DNA of 15,106 bases from Pseudomonadota bacterium (GTDB lineage Bacteria > Pseudomonadota > Alphaproteobacteria > Rhizobiales > Rhizobiaceae): NCBI GenBank assembly GCA_023428515.1, contig JAEYXI010000118.1, forward strand, positions 1 through 15,106. Reading direction: 5' to 3'. Below, in pieces: positions 6,107 through 13,110 of the stretch. The position numbers were made by a program, and so were the translations under genes. Every line of letters starts with the position of its first letter. Position 1 is the stretch's first letter. The notes beneath the pieces were generated by a model. That model made no database searches, had not been told where the DNA came from, and saw nothing but the letters and a program-made list of their open reading frames with translations.

Positions 6107-6570
6107 TCAAACGCACTCGCACTAGCCCGCTTCGCGGGTCGCCTTTGTTGTCATTGAAATTCGCATTGAGCCTTTAAGGAATGAATAAAGGCCCGGCTCT
6201 TTGACGCCCACACGATGGCGAATGAGGGGATGTGGGCCAGGCAAATGCCCAGCGGTTCAACCTATGGTAAACGGGGCCTTAGTTTCCGCCGCCCCAGTCG
6301 CCCTTCCCCGACTACGGAACGGAACGGCGCGAGCCCTGGAAACCGTCGAGAAATCAATCGCTTGCATGATAAATGCTTGATGTATGCGTCGGCGGCCGTT
6401 TTTTGCCAATTCGATTCAAGTCCGAATCGCTAAAATTTGAATCAAATTTGCCTCGAATGTTATTCTTGGTCGCAAGCCGTCCTTCGGCTGGCTGTGGCAA
6501 GGTCGTGTCGTAAGGAATGAATGACTCGCTTCTGCGATCATGGTGGCGGCTGGGCAAGAGGGCTAACGAA
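6107..6570. other. Divergent intergenic region with several inverted repeats
   Basis: No convincing gene lies in this stretch between the leftward kinase gene and the rightward DUF5330 gene. It holds a CCCGC-TTC-GCGGG hairpin (6126-6138) in the presumed kinase leader. It also holds an inverted repeat with arms GCCTTTA (6170-6176) and TAAAGGC (6186-6192), and a cluster of GANTC sites with a 17-bp palindrome (6413-6449). A short AGCCG/CGGCT hairpin lies near 6475-6490. A plus-strand open frame at 6215-6433 has no recognisable content and I do not call it a gene. Confidence 0.6.
6413..6449. promoter_or_regulatory. GANTC cluster with 17-bp palindrome upstream of DUF5330
   Basis: Three GANTC motifs, the target of the cell-cycle methyltransferase CcrM, lie within 31 bases: GATTC 6413-6417, GAATC 6424-6428 and GAATC 6439-6443. 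The last sits in the palindrome AAATTTGAATCAAATTT (6433-6449). The cluster is about 120-160 bases upstream of the DUF5330 start. In alphaproteobacteria, methylated GANTC in promoters attracts GcrA. The sites are seen; regulation is inferred. Confidence 0.45.
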
Positions 6571-6948
6571 ATGGGCTTCCTGATCCGAATGGCGTTCTGG
6601 TTCTCGCTGGTGCTTCTGGCGCTTCCGCTGGACACTGGCGCGAATGGCGATAGCGTCAGCCCCATCCAGGCGTTCTTCGCCGCACGCGAGGCGGTCGATG
6701 ATGTGTCCGGCATCTGCGAGCGCAAGCCTGATGTTTGCGAGGTCGGCAAGGCCGCCATGCAGACGATCGGCGCCCGGGCGCGTGAAACCGCCCGGATCGC
6801 TTACGAGATGCTTGAGGAGAACGGCAAATCCGCGCCAGTTCCGGCCGATGACGTCGGTGCTCTGATCGCGTCCGAAGGCGAGGCTGCTTCGCCGGCGGCC
6901 GAATCCACCGACTCCGCCGCCACCGGCAGCGTGACCGTTTCGAACTGA
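6571..6948 (+). CDS. DUF5330 domain-containing protein
   Basis: A 125-residue small membrane-anchored protein of the DUF5330 family, which is largely confined to Hyphomicrobiales. It starts with a single hydrophobic segment (residues 3-20, FLIRMAFWFSLVLLALPL). It then has the family block IQAFFAAREAVDDVSGICERKPDVCEVGKAAMQTIGARARE (about 32-74), with two cysteines (49 and 56) that could pair in the periplasm. The C-terminal tail, rich in alanine, serine and threonine, is probably disordered. The frame also has an ATG at 6517. I prefer 6571 because AAGAGGG lies 8 bases upstream and the hydrophobic anchor then begins at the N-terminus, whereas at 6517 the AAGGA abuts the ATG with no spacing. Function is unknown. 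GANTC sites lie upstream. Confidence 0.85.
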   Translation: MGFLIRMAFWFSLVLLALPLDTGANGDSVSPIQAFFAAREAVDDVSGICERKPDVCEVGKAAMQTIGARARETARIAYEMLEENGKSAPVPADDVGALIASEGEAASPAAESTDSAATGSVTVSN

Positions 6949-7040
6949 GACCCTTCGGATTTGGTCCCTCCCGCTATTTAGGAGGACACCTCTGGCTGAC
7001 AGCTTGCCCTTCAGCCGGTTGGTATGCCCGAGCTTTTTTC

Positions 7041-7069
7041 GTGACCTATGCCTTCGCTGCGCCTATATC
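7041..7069 (+). promoter_or_regulatory. Possible sufE promoter giving a leaderless transcript
   Basis: GTGACC (7041-7046) and TATATC (7064-7069) are separated by 17 bases, a reasonable sigma-70-type pair for alphaproteobacteria. Transcription would start about 7 bases after the -10, which is the A of the sufE ATG at 7076. There is no ribosome binding site before that ATG, which fits a leaderless message. Evidence is by motif only. Confidence 0.3.
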
Positions 7070-7075
7070 CGTCTC

Positions 7076-7501
7076 ATGACGACGATCGACGCAATCCGCG
7101 ACGACTTTGCCTTCCTCGATGAGTGGGAGGATCGCTATCGCTATGTCATCGACCTAGGCGCCGCGCTGCCTCCCTTCCCCGACGAATCGCGCATAGACAC
7201 CTACAAGGTCCCCGGTTGCGTCAGCCAGGTCTGGCTCACGACGAGAATCGGTGACGGTCCCGATCCGGTCGTCGCGTTCCAGGGTGATTCCGACGCTCAC
7301 ATCGTGCGCGGCCTCGTCGCCATCATGCTGGCGCTCTTCTCCGGTCGGCATGCGAGCGAGATCGTCGCCACCGATGCCGAGGCCGTGCTCAAGGAACTCG
7401 GGCTCGACGAGCATCTGACCCCGCAGCGCGCCAACGGGCTGCGCTCGATGGTGAAGCGCATCAAGCGCGATGCGGAACTCGCGCTGAAGCAGACGGCGTG
7501 A
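7076..7501 (+). CDS. sufE: SufE family sulfur-transfer protein
   Basis: A 141-residue cytosolic protein of the SufE family. SufE accepts sulfur from the cysteine desulfurase SufS as a persulfide and passes it to the SufBCD scaffold for iron-sulfur cluster assembly. The acceptor cysteine is Cys48 in the hallmark VPGCVSQVW (residues 45-53). The N-terminal helix (IRDDFAFLDEWEDRYRYVIDLG) and the C-terminal block (LGLDEHLTPQRANGLRSMVKRIK) are also typical, and the length matches the family. The frame opens at 7004, but I chose the ATG at 7076 because MTTIDAIRDDF is the usual N-terminus; the upstream extension (cysteine-rich, MPFSRLVCPSFF) looks non-coding. There is no suf operon here, so the gene stands alone, as is common for rhizobial sufE. 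It is convergent with the DUF6456 gene. Confidence 0.93.
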   Translation: MTTIDAIRDDFAFLDEWEDRYRYVIDLGAALPPFPDESRIDTYKVPGCVSQVWLTTRIGDGPDPVVAFQGDSDAHIVRGLVAIMLALFSGRHASEIVATDAEAVLKELGLDEHLTPQRANGLRSMVKRIKRDAELALKQTA

Positions 7502-7525
7502 CCAGGACCTCTTACCTCGCTTGGA

Positions 7526-8299
7526 TCAGGTGATCGCCGGCCGATAGTCCGCTGCGCCCCAGTGAAGCATCTGCCGCGGCCGCTCACGCCCAGCACCGGG
7601 ATTGTAGTGGCGGCTGAGCACGCCGAGCGCAGTCTTCAACACGATCTTGGCCGACCGTACGGGCCAGCCGCGTTCCATCTCGACTGTCTCCATGCCCTTC
7701 AAAAAGCAGCACACGTCGATGAGTATGCCTGACAATTCCGGGCCGACGGCGCGGATCGCATTCTCCACGCGGATTCTTGCCGCAAGAGCCGCGTCCGTCA
7801 GGTCGGCAATGCCGCCGTCGCGCCGACCTGACGATACGCTGGCGACCCAGTTCGCGCCGAGCCTCGGCATGATCTGCCCGCGCGTATAATCCGCGCGCAG
7901 GCGCTCGCCTGCCTGGAACTCGGTCGAGGTGAGAAAAGCCCCGCCATCCCGGCCCTTGCGCCGCATCAACTGACCAAGCGGCGATTCCGACCGGTTTATC
8001 GCAACCGTCTCGATCCGCCCGCCATCGTTTATGGTGGTCGTTTCAATGTCGCGGCGATTTCCCGGAAACGGCCGCGCCTCCGCGTCGGCTAGCGCTAACT
8101 TGCCGCCGGCCATCTGCAGTTCGCCTGCCCGCACCATCTCCGCCAGCAATTTTTGCTCGACGGAGATCGTTCCACGTTCGCCGGCGTCGAGCAGTATCCT
8201 GTCCTTCGCCGCAGCGTCGACGAGCTTGACCCCTCCGCGCGCCAGGAAGCGGAGGATGCGCGATCTCAACCTGTCTTGGATGGGATCCATCTTCCCCAT
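7526..8299 (-). CDS. DUF6456 domain-containing protein
   Basis: A 257-residue soluble protein. The C-terminal half is the DUF6456 domain of alphaproteobacteria. It starts at SPLGQLMRRKGRDGG (about 106-120), continues with FQAGERLRADYTRGQIMPRLGANW (about 128-151) and SSGRRDGGIADLTDAALAAR, and ends in ELSGILIDVCCFLKGMETVEMERGWP followed by SAKIVLKTALGVLSRHY (about 216-232). The last stretch has helix-turn-helix character, so a DNA-binding role is plausible; the function is not established. The N-terminal 100 residues look like a winged-helix segment (RLRSRILRFLARGGVKLVDAA). The ATG at 8299 lies 3 bases after the stop of the DnaA-like gene, so the two are an operon. ATG 8290 is possible but its purine tract is too close. 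It is convergent with sufE, with 24 bases between the stops. Confidence 0.85.
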   Translation of the reverse strand: MGKMDPIQDRLRSRILRFLARGGVKLVDAAAKDRILLDAGERGTISVEQKLLAEMVRAGELQMAGGKLALADAEARPFPGNRRDIETTTINDGGRIETVAINRSESPLGQLMRRKGRDGGAFLTSTEFQAGERLRADYTRGQIMPRLGANWVASVSSGRRDGGIADLTDAALAARIRVENAIRAVGPELSGILIDVCCFLKGMETVEMERGWPVRSAKIVLKTALGVLSRHYNPGAGRERPRQMLHWGAADYRPAIT

Positions 8300-8302
8300 G
8301 CT

Positions 8303-8728
8303 TCAGAGCCCCAGCCGATTGCCGAACGCCGCAAGCGCCACCCGCTCCGTCATGGTGATGATGCGGTCGAAGTCGTCATCGTCGCGAAGATCCTCGATCA
8401 GGTGGCAGGCATACATCACCGTCGTGCGGTCTCGCCCGAACGCCCGGCCTATGTCCTTCATGTTCAGCCTCAGCACGACATGCGCGACATACATCGCCAC
8501 CTGCCTCACCCGCGACACGCCGAGGCTCGAACGGCCGGGCTTGCGGATCTCCTTGCTCGAGACGTTGAATAGCGCCGCCGTGATATCGATCATGCCCTCG
8601 CAGAGCTCGAGCGCCAGTTCGTCGACCGGCCCCGCCGGCGGGCTGTCGAAAATCGTCTCTGTAATGCCCTGCCAGGGTGTCTCCCGGACACCGGAACGGA
8701 CTGCCGCCTTGGTGGATGTGAGTTGCAC
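8303..8728 (-). CDS. Stand-alone DnaA domain IV-like helix-turn-helix protein
   Basis: A 141-residue protein whose centre (about 45-115) resembles the DNA-binding domain IV of the replication initiator DnaA. VSRVRQVAMYVAHVV (71-85) matches the basic-loop helix, and DIGRAFGRDRTTVMYACHLIE (92-112) matches the DnaA signature (GRxFGxRDHTTVLHAxxKIE). It lacks the AAA+ ATPase and the other DnaA domains, so it cannot be an initiator. It may compete for, or share, DnaA-box-like sites, or regulate genes. The start is a GTG at 8728, supported by a very strong ribosome binding site (GAGGGGGGA, 8736-8745 on this strand) 8 bases upstream. It is the first gene of a pair with DUF6456. A TTCACA/TATAAG promoter-like pair lies upstream on the same strand. 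A protein of this kind is usual in Hyphomicrobiales; its role is not known to me. Confidence 0.87.
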   Translation of the reverse strand: MQLTSTKAAVRSGVRETPWQGITETIFDSPPAGPVDELALELCEGMIDITAALFNVSSKEIRKPGRSSLGVSRVRQVAMYVAHVVLRLNMKDIGRAFGRDRTTVMYACHLIEDLRDDDDFDRIITMTERVALAAFGNRLGL

Positions 8729-8944
8729 CGAACTTGTCCCCCCTCATAATGATAGGAATAAGTTCTTATATCGAGGCTGACGGCACCTGTGAACAAACAA
8801 AGAACTTCAAAGCAACCATAAATCTTTCAAGCAGCTGATTTTCCTACTTATTTTTCGCGATCTGGGAAAAAATCCCCGCGATTTTATCCCCACGCTCTGC
8901 CCGCTCCTCATACTCGAAGGTCATTCGAAACAGGAGCTATCGGC

Positions 8945-9334
8945 ATGAACGCCCTTCGACAGGAAATAGCGGCCTTCCTCGAAAACAAGGAGGCCAGGAC
9001 GTCGGAGGCGCGGCAGATGGCGGCGCTGCAGATCGCCTGCCACTTCGACCTTGCCGAAGCACTGAAAGCCGAACCGGCGGCCCGGACCCTGATCGTCATA
9101 CGGCTCGAGCGCATGATCGAGCGCGAAAGGCAGCGCGGCATGCGCAAGCACTGGAGCTACGACCTCAACCGTCACATCGCGCTCAAGCAGGCGCTCGACA
9201 GCCTTTGTCCAGTCGAGCCCAGCGCCGTCTCTTCCAAGAAGAGCCCGGCAGAACGGACAAAAAGGTCAATGCAAAGAAAACGGCGCCCGCAGGCGCCGCT
9301 TCAAATAATTGGCAAAAGCTTGGCTGGGCTCTAG
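8945..9334 (+). CDS. Hypothetical protein with a basic C-terminal tail
   Basis: A 129-residue, highly charged protein, probably all-helical and cytosolic. The N-terminal 90 residues look like a real conserved domain: LRQEIAAFLENKEARTSEARQMAALQIACHFDLAEALKAE, then IVIRLERMIERERQRGMRKHWSYDLNRHIALKQALD. I do not know a named family. The ATG at 8945 has a good ribosome binding site (AGGAG, 9 bases upstream). The last 35 residues (from about SSKKSPAERTKR) are basic and atypical. They are encoded across a strong hairpin that serves as the terminator of the convergent mucR gene (9281-9298), so part of this tail may be a recent extension after loss of an earlier stop. The gene is divergent from the DnaA-like gene. 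Confidence 0.75.
   Translation: MNALRQEIAAFLENKEARTSEARQMAALQIACHFDLAEALKAEPAARTLIVIRLERMIERERQRGMRKHWSYDLNRHIALKQALDSLCPVEPSAVSSKKSPAERTKRSMQRKRRPQAPLQIIGKSLAGL
9277..9298 (-). terminator. Intrinsic terminator of mucR
   Basis: On the minus strand the hairpin has stem CGGCGCC (9298-9292), loop TGCG and stem GGCGCCG (9287-9281). It is followed by TTTTCTTT (9280-9273). This is a standard intrinsic terminator about 50 bases after the mucR stop. It lies inside the coding region of the convergent gene 8945-9334. Confidence 0.8.
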
Positions 9335-9347
9335 CGAGGCTAAGCCG

Positions 9348-9785
9348 TTACTTTCCGCCTCTACCGGATTTGCGCTTGCGACCAAGGCCCATCTTCTTCG
9401 CGAGCTGGGAACGGGCGGCCGCATAGTTCGGCGCAACCATGGGATAGCTAGGATCCAGATTCCACTTCTCGCGATATTGATCCGGAGTCAGCGCATAGTG
9501 GGTCATGAGGTGGCGCTTGAGCGACTTGAACTTCTTTCCGTCTTCGAGACAGACGATGTAGTCGTCATGCACGGAACGCTTTGGATTAACCGCCGGCTTC
9601 TGCTTGTCGGCTGGTGGCACCTCGGTTCCGCCGCCGACCCGGCCAAGCGCGGCATGCACATCGGCGATCAGATTCGGAAGCTCCCCGGCAGGCACCGGAT
9701 TGTTGCTGACATAGGCCGCCACCACATCTGCGGTCAACTCGATCAGCATCTCACTGTTTTTGGTAGGTTGCTCGGCGATTTCCAT
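9348..9785 (-). CDS. mucR: MucR/Ros family transcriptional regulator
   Basis: A 145-residue zinc-finger regulator of the Ros/MucR family, which in rhizobia and Brucella represses and organises many genes (exopolysaccharide, motility, virulence) by binding AT-rich DNA. The N-terminal helix ([30 protein letters not shown]) is the oligomerisation part. The DNA-binding core is [31 protein letters not shown] (78-108), followed by [27 protein letters not shown]. Likely metal ligands are Cys79, Asp82, His92 and His96. Compared with Ros (C79, C82, H92, H97 in the literature), Asp replaces the second Cys and position 97 is Tyr; this CxxD form is known in the family. The frame extends to an ATG at 9860. 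I chose 9785 because it gives the normal length and the usual N-terminus. The gene has a good promoter upstream and a strong terminator downstream. Confidence 0.93.
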   Translation of the reverse strand: MEIAEQPTKNSEMLIELTADVVAAYVSNNPVPAGELPNLIADVHAALGRVGGGTEVPPADKQKPAVNPKRSVHDDYIVCLEDGKKFKSLKRHLMTHYALTPDQYREKWNLDPSYPMVAPNYAAARSQLAKKMGLGRKRKSGRGGK

Positions 9786-10275
9786 ATTCTTTCGGGCCCC
9801 AACATAAAGTTTGCGTGTTGCCCCTTTTAGTCTAGAGCGGGGCGGTGCGCGACTTTTCACAGGCTAAGCCTTATGATTCGCGTCGTGTGTGGTTATGAAA
9901 CGCGTGAAAGTGCAAGTCAATTGGATATTCGATCAGTATTGTACGATAAATATGGCTATTTCTGTATATCGCAGCTATTTTCAGCTCCTTACTGAAACTC
10001 TTTAAGCCTATTTTACGTACGCGCGCCCTCTACGCCACGTCAAATCGGTTCGGAATTAACTGGAACAGCATCTGGCGGTTTCAAGCCTGCCTCCCGAATC
10101 CAGTAAGTTTTCGGGTCACCCCGCTTCAGGATAGCACGCACGACCAATAGCCTCCCGATGCGCCGCTTTTGCCAGAAGCAAGTCCACACATGCGACCGAA
10201 GCGGTCGGCCCCGAAGCCTTCAACCGGCCAGTATCGGCACTGGCAGTAGGATGTTCCGGAGAATGTCAATCATGT
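9786..10275. other. Long non-coding stretch upstream of mucR
   Basis: There is no solid gene in these 490 bases. The part next to mucR carries its promoter and a leader of about 100 bases. Bases 9915-10020 are unusually AT-rich for this genome, with many T-A steps (AATATG, TGTATATCG, GTACGATAAATATGG), the kind of DNA bound by MucR proteins. A near-CtrA motif TTAAGCCTATTTTAC lies at 10002-10016. The rest (10020-10270) has normal GC and no recognisable product; a 17-codon minus-strand frame (10220-10273) is too short to support. Confidence 0.5.
9892..9920 (-). promoter_or_regulatory. Predicted mucR promoter
   Basis: On the minus strand TTGACT (9920-9915) and CATAAC (9897-9892) are separated by 17 bases. 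The start of transcription would be near 9885, giving a leader of about 100 bases before the ATG at 9785. A GANTC site (GATTC, 9875-9879) lies just downstream of that start. AT-rich DNA upstream suits autoregulation by MucR, which is known for the family. Confidence 0.5.
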
Positions 10276-10392
10276 TTATTTCTTGATTTCTATTTGTGGA
10301 TCATCGCCCTCTTTGCAGTGGACCAGAACAAAACGTGTAAACGCAATCGCCGCAAGAAACGCCACCGTCGCGACCAGAATGTCCGATGGCAG
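10276..10392 (-). CDS. Possible tiny single-pass membrane protein lacking a standard start
   Basis: The frame bounded by stops reads about 38 residues from a CTG at 10392. It begins LPSDILVATVAFLAAIAF, has one hydrophobic helix of about 20 residues, and ends in a short polar tail (HCKEGDDPQIEIKK). It looks like a small inner-membrane protein, and third positions are G/C-rich as in real genes here. However, there is no ATG. The only options are CTG 10392 (where a relative might have ATG before PSD), ATT, or a GTG at 10365 that would cut into the helix. No ribosome binding site is visible. It lies 47 bases downstream of the SH3-like gene on the same strand. It may be a decayed gene, a gene with a rare start, or chance. 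Confidence 0.3.
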   Translation of the reverse strand: MPSDILVATVAFLAAIAFTRFVLVHCKEGDDPQIEIKK

Positions 10393-10439
10393 GTGGAAGT
10401 GGCATTTTCACGGCGTCAGGCAATGGATTGGCCAATTAC

Positions 10440-10805
10440 TCAATGGGGCGTGATGTAGCGGCCATAGACCCAGCCGGTCACGAAATCGCCATTCTGAGCG
10501 GGATCGTGCCAGATTTGGCACCAGCGGTAGCGGACGAGTTGCTCCTGTTTCCATTCTGGCTGGCCGGAAATGTCGAGCAGATTGACGCCGCCCGTGCATT
10601 TTCCGGTCATCTGCAACACGGTCCCGTTCGGATACGCTGCCTGCTTCTGCGAATTGCTCGATGGATACTTGCGCACGTTCAGCGTGTCGCCGAAGGCCAC
10701 GTTGGTCACTTGCCACGCGGCAAAGGTTGCGGCGGTGGCCTGGATCGTGGCAAGGCCGATCGCGGCAGCGGCCAGAATAGACGCGGTTCTGAAACGGGAA
10801 ATCAT
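10440..10805 (-). CDS. Secreted SH3-like domain protein
   Basis: A 121-residue protein with a cleavable signal peptide (basic MISRFR, then the hydrophobic ASILAAAAIGLATIQATA, with cleavage likely after about residue 26). A bacterial SH3-type domain follows (about 32-120). The domain shows the usual GDTLNVRKYPSSNSQ opening, a middle PNGTVLQMTGKC strand and the closing WCQIWHDP...GWVYGRYITPH. Two cysteines (70 and 96) could form a disulfide. Such domains are thought to bind cell-wall peptides or other envelope partners; no enzyme domain is present. The ATG at 10805 has an excellent ribosome binding site (AAGGAGG, 5 bases upstream); a TTG just before it is less likely. It is divergent from oligopeptidase B. 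No terminator is evident after it. Confidence 0.87.
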   Translation of the reverse strand: MISRFRTASILAAAAIGLATIQATAATFAAWQVTNVAFGDTLNVRKYPSSNSQKQAAYPNGTVLQMTGKCTGGVNLLDISGQPEWKQEQLVRYRWCQIWHDPAQNGDFVTGWVYGRYITPH

Positions 10806-10920
10806 CAAATCCTCCTTGGAGTCTCCCGATTGATATGCATGGAACCTAGATATCGACCCTTGAACCGGCCCTGATCGGCGTGTTCATTCGGCATTCAAGA
10901 ATTTTCGTCAGCGAGACGCA

Positions 10921-13038
10921 ATGACCCCCAAATCTCTATTTCCTGCCATCGAAGCACCGAAAACAGAAGAGCGCCCGGTCGAAGACACACGTCATGGCAT
11001 CACGCGTGTCGACGAGTTCGCCTGGCTGCGCGCCGACAACTGGCAGGAAGTGTTCAAGGATCCGTCCGCTCTCGACCCCGCCATTCGTACCCATCTCGAG
11101 GCTGAGAACGCCTATCAGACAGCACTGATGGCCGACACGGCGGATCTCAGGAAGCGGTTGTTCGAGGAGATGAAGGGCCGGATCAAGGAGGACGATTCCT
11201 CCGTTCCGATGAAGGACGGGCCGTTCGCCTACGGTTCCTCCTACAAGAAGGGTGGCGAGCAGCCGCGTTTCTTTCGCACGCCGCGCGAAGGCGGAACCGA
11301 AGAGATCATCCTCGATGGCGACGCCGAAGCTGAAGGAAAGGCTTATTTTCGCATCGGCGGCAGCGATCATTCCAGCGACCATCGCCGGCTGCTCTGGTCT
11401 TATGACGACAAGGGTTCGGAATTCTTCCGCCTGCGCGTGCGTGACATAGAGACCGGCAAGGATCTCGGCGACGACGTATTCGACACGAGCGGCGGCGGCG
11501 TCTGGAATGCTGCCAATGACGGCTTCCTCTACACACGCGTCGACGAAAACCACCGCCCGTCCAAGCTGTTCTTCCACACACTCGGCACCGATGTCTCGCA
11601 AGACAGGCTGGTCTACGAGGAAAGCGACCCCGGCTTCTTCATGGATGTCGGAGGCTCGCGCAATAACGACTGGATCTTCATCTCGATCAACGATCACGAG
11701 ACCTCCGAATTCAGGTTGCTCAGCACCGACGACCCGACCGCAGAGCCGGCGCTGGTGGCGGCCAGGGAAACCGGATTGCAATACGATCTCGAGGAAGGCG
11801 GCGACGTCTTCTTCATCCTCACCAATGCGGACGGCGCCAAGGACTTCAAGATCATGACGGCGCCGGTGACGAACCCGACACGTCCGAACTGGAAGGAGCT
11901 CGTCCCGCATGAGCCCGGCCGACTGATCCTCTCGACGCTCGCCTTCAAGGACTTCCTAGTGCGCCTCGAGCGCAAGGACGGTCTGCCACGGATCGTCGTG
12001 CGCGACCGCGCAAGCGGCGAGGAGCACAACATCTCTTTTGACGAGGAAGCGTATTCGCTGAGCCTGCTCGGCGCCTATGAATACGACACGGACGTGATGC
12101 GCTTCTCCTACTCCTCGATGACCACGCCGGCGCAGGTCTTCGACTACGACATGCGCACCCGCGAACGCGTGCTTCTGAAGACGCAGGAAGTCCCCTCCGG
12201 TCATGATCCGGACCACTACGTGACCCGGCGCCTGATGGCGCCGTCGCATGACGGCGAGCTCGTGCCGATCTCACTGATCTACCATCGCGACACGCCGCTC
12301 GACGGCTCGGCGCCGGCGCTTCTCTACGGCTACGGTTCCTACGGGATCACGATCCCGGCAGGTTTCAACACCAACATCCTGTCGTTGGCCGACCGCGGCT
12401 TCGTCTATGCGATCGCCCACACGCGGGGCGGTAAGGACAAGGGATTCTCCTGGTACGAAGACGGCAAGCGGGAGAAGAAGACCAACACTTTCCTCGATTT
12501 CATCGCGGTTGCCGGTCACCTCGTCAGCTACGGCTATACGTCGCACGACCGTATCGTCGCGCAAGGCGGGTCGGCAGGCGGCATGCTGATGGGCGCCATC
12601 GCCAACATGGCTCCGGAAGCGTTCGGCGGCATCATCGCGGAAGTTCCGTTCGTCGACGTGCTGACGACAATGCTCGACGACACGCTGCCGCTGACACCTC
12701 CGGAGTGGCCGGAATGGGGCAATCCGATCGCCTCGGAAAAGGACTACAAGACAATTGCCGCCTACTCGCCCTACGACAATGTGGCGGCGCTCGACTATCC
12801 TCCGATCCTCGCCGTTGCCGGCCTCACCGATCCACGCGTCACCTATTGGGAGCCGGCGAAATGGATCGCCCGCCTGCGCGCCCGGTCTGCCAGCGGCAAT
12901 CCGGCGCTATTCAAGATCCACATGGATTCGGGCCATGCCGGCGCATCGGGCCGTTTCTCGCGGCTCGAAGAGATCGCTTACGTCTATGCCTTCGCGTTGA
13001 AAGTCGCCGGCAAGATGGATAGCGACAAGCTTGCCTGA
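10921..13038 (+). CDS. ptrB: Oligopeptidase B (S9A serine peptidase)
   Basis: A 705-residue prolyl-oligopeptidase-family enzyme. Oligopeptidase B cuts short peptides after arginine or lysine in the cytosol. The N-terminal part (about 75-430) forms the beta-propeller that limits substrate size, with repeats such as GGSDHSSDHRRLLWSYDDKGSEFFRLRVRD. The C-terminal alpha/beta-hydrolase domain has LLYGYGSYG (467-475), the HTRGG motif (500-504), the nucleophile Ser551 in GGSAGG, Asp637 in GLTDPRV and His672 in DSGHAG. The TPPEWPEWGNP stretch (592-602) has acidic residues of the kind that select basic side chains in this family. There is no signal peptide. The ATG at 10921 has only a weak ribosome binding site, but MTPKSLFPAIEAPKTEERP fits the usual N-terminus. 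The length is close to that of known enzymes (about 690-710). Confidence 0.94.
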   Translation: MTPKSLFPAIEAPKTEERPVEDTRHGITRVDEFAWLRADNWQEVFKDPSALDPAIRTHLEAENAYQTALMADTADLRKRLFEEMKGRIKEDDSSVPMKDGPFAYGSSYKKGGEQPRFFRTPREGGTEEIILDGDAEAEGKAYFRIGGSDHSSDHRRLLWSYDDKGSEFFRLRVRDIETGKDLGDDVFDTSGGGVWNAANDGFLYTRVDENHRPSKLFFHTLGTDVSQDRLVYEESDPGFFMDVGGSRNNDWIFISINDHETSEFRLLSTDDPTAEPALVAARETGLQYDLEEGGDVFFILTNADGAKDFKIMTAPVTNPTRPNWKELVPHEPGRLILSTLAFKDFLVRLERKDGLPRIVVRDRASGEEHNISFDEEAYSLSLLGAYEYDTDVMRFSYSSMTTPAQVFDYDMRTRERVLLKTQEVPSGHDPDHYVTRRLMAPSHDGELVPISLIYHRDTPLDGSAPALLYGYGSYGITIPAGFNTNILSLADRGFVYAIAHTRGGKDKGFSWYEDGKREKKTNTFLDFIAVAGHLVSYGYTSHDRIVAQGGSAGGMLMGAIANMAPEAFGGIIAEVPFVDVLTTMLDDTLPLTPPEWPEWGNPIASEKDYKTIAAYSPYDNVAALDYPPILAVAGLTDPRVTYWEPAKWIARLRARSASGNPALFKIHMDSGHAGASGRFSRLEEIAYVYAFALKVAGKMDSDKLA

Positions 13039-13110
13039 CTTCGCCCCAATGTTCCCGCAATCGTCCCGCCAACAGGCCGTTCGGTTCGATAGCCTGCCGG
13101 AATCCCACAG

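Noticed and set aside
6215..6433. A 72-codon plus-strand frame in the kinase/DUF5330 gap
   Set aside because: It has no ribosome binding site, domain or sensible composition, and it runs into the GANTC cluster; it is more likely non-coding.
10220..10273. A 17-codon minus-strand frame (MIDILRNILLPVPILAG)
   Set aside because: It is too short and has no ribosome binding site; it is mentioned only because it directly follows the hydrophobic mini-frame.
10386..10874. A plus-strand open frame over the SH3-like gene
   Set aside because: The minus-strand frame has a signal peptide, a strong ribosome binding site and SH3 motifs; the plus-strand product is featureless.
10936..11910. A 324-codon minus-strand open frame inside the oligopeptidase gene
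   Set aside because: It is antisense to the beta-propeller of oligopeptidase B, has no recognisable domain, and is explained by GC-rich codon use on the other strand.
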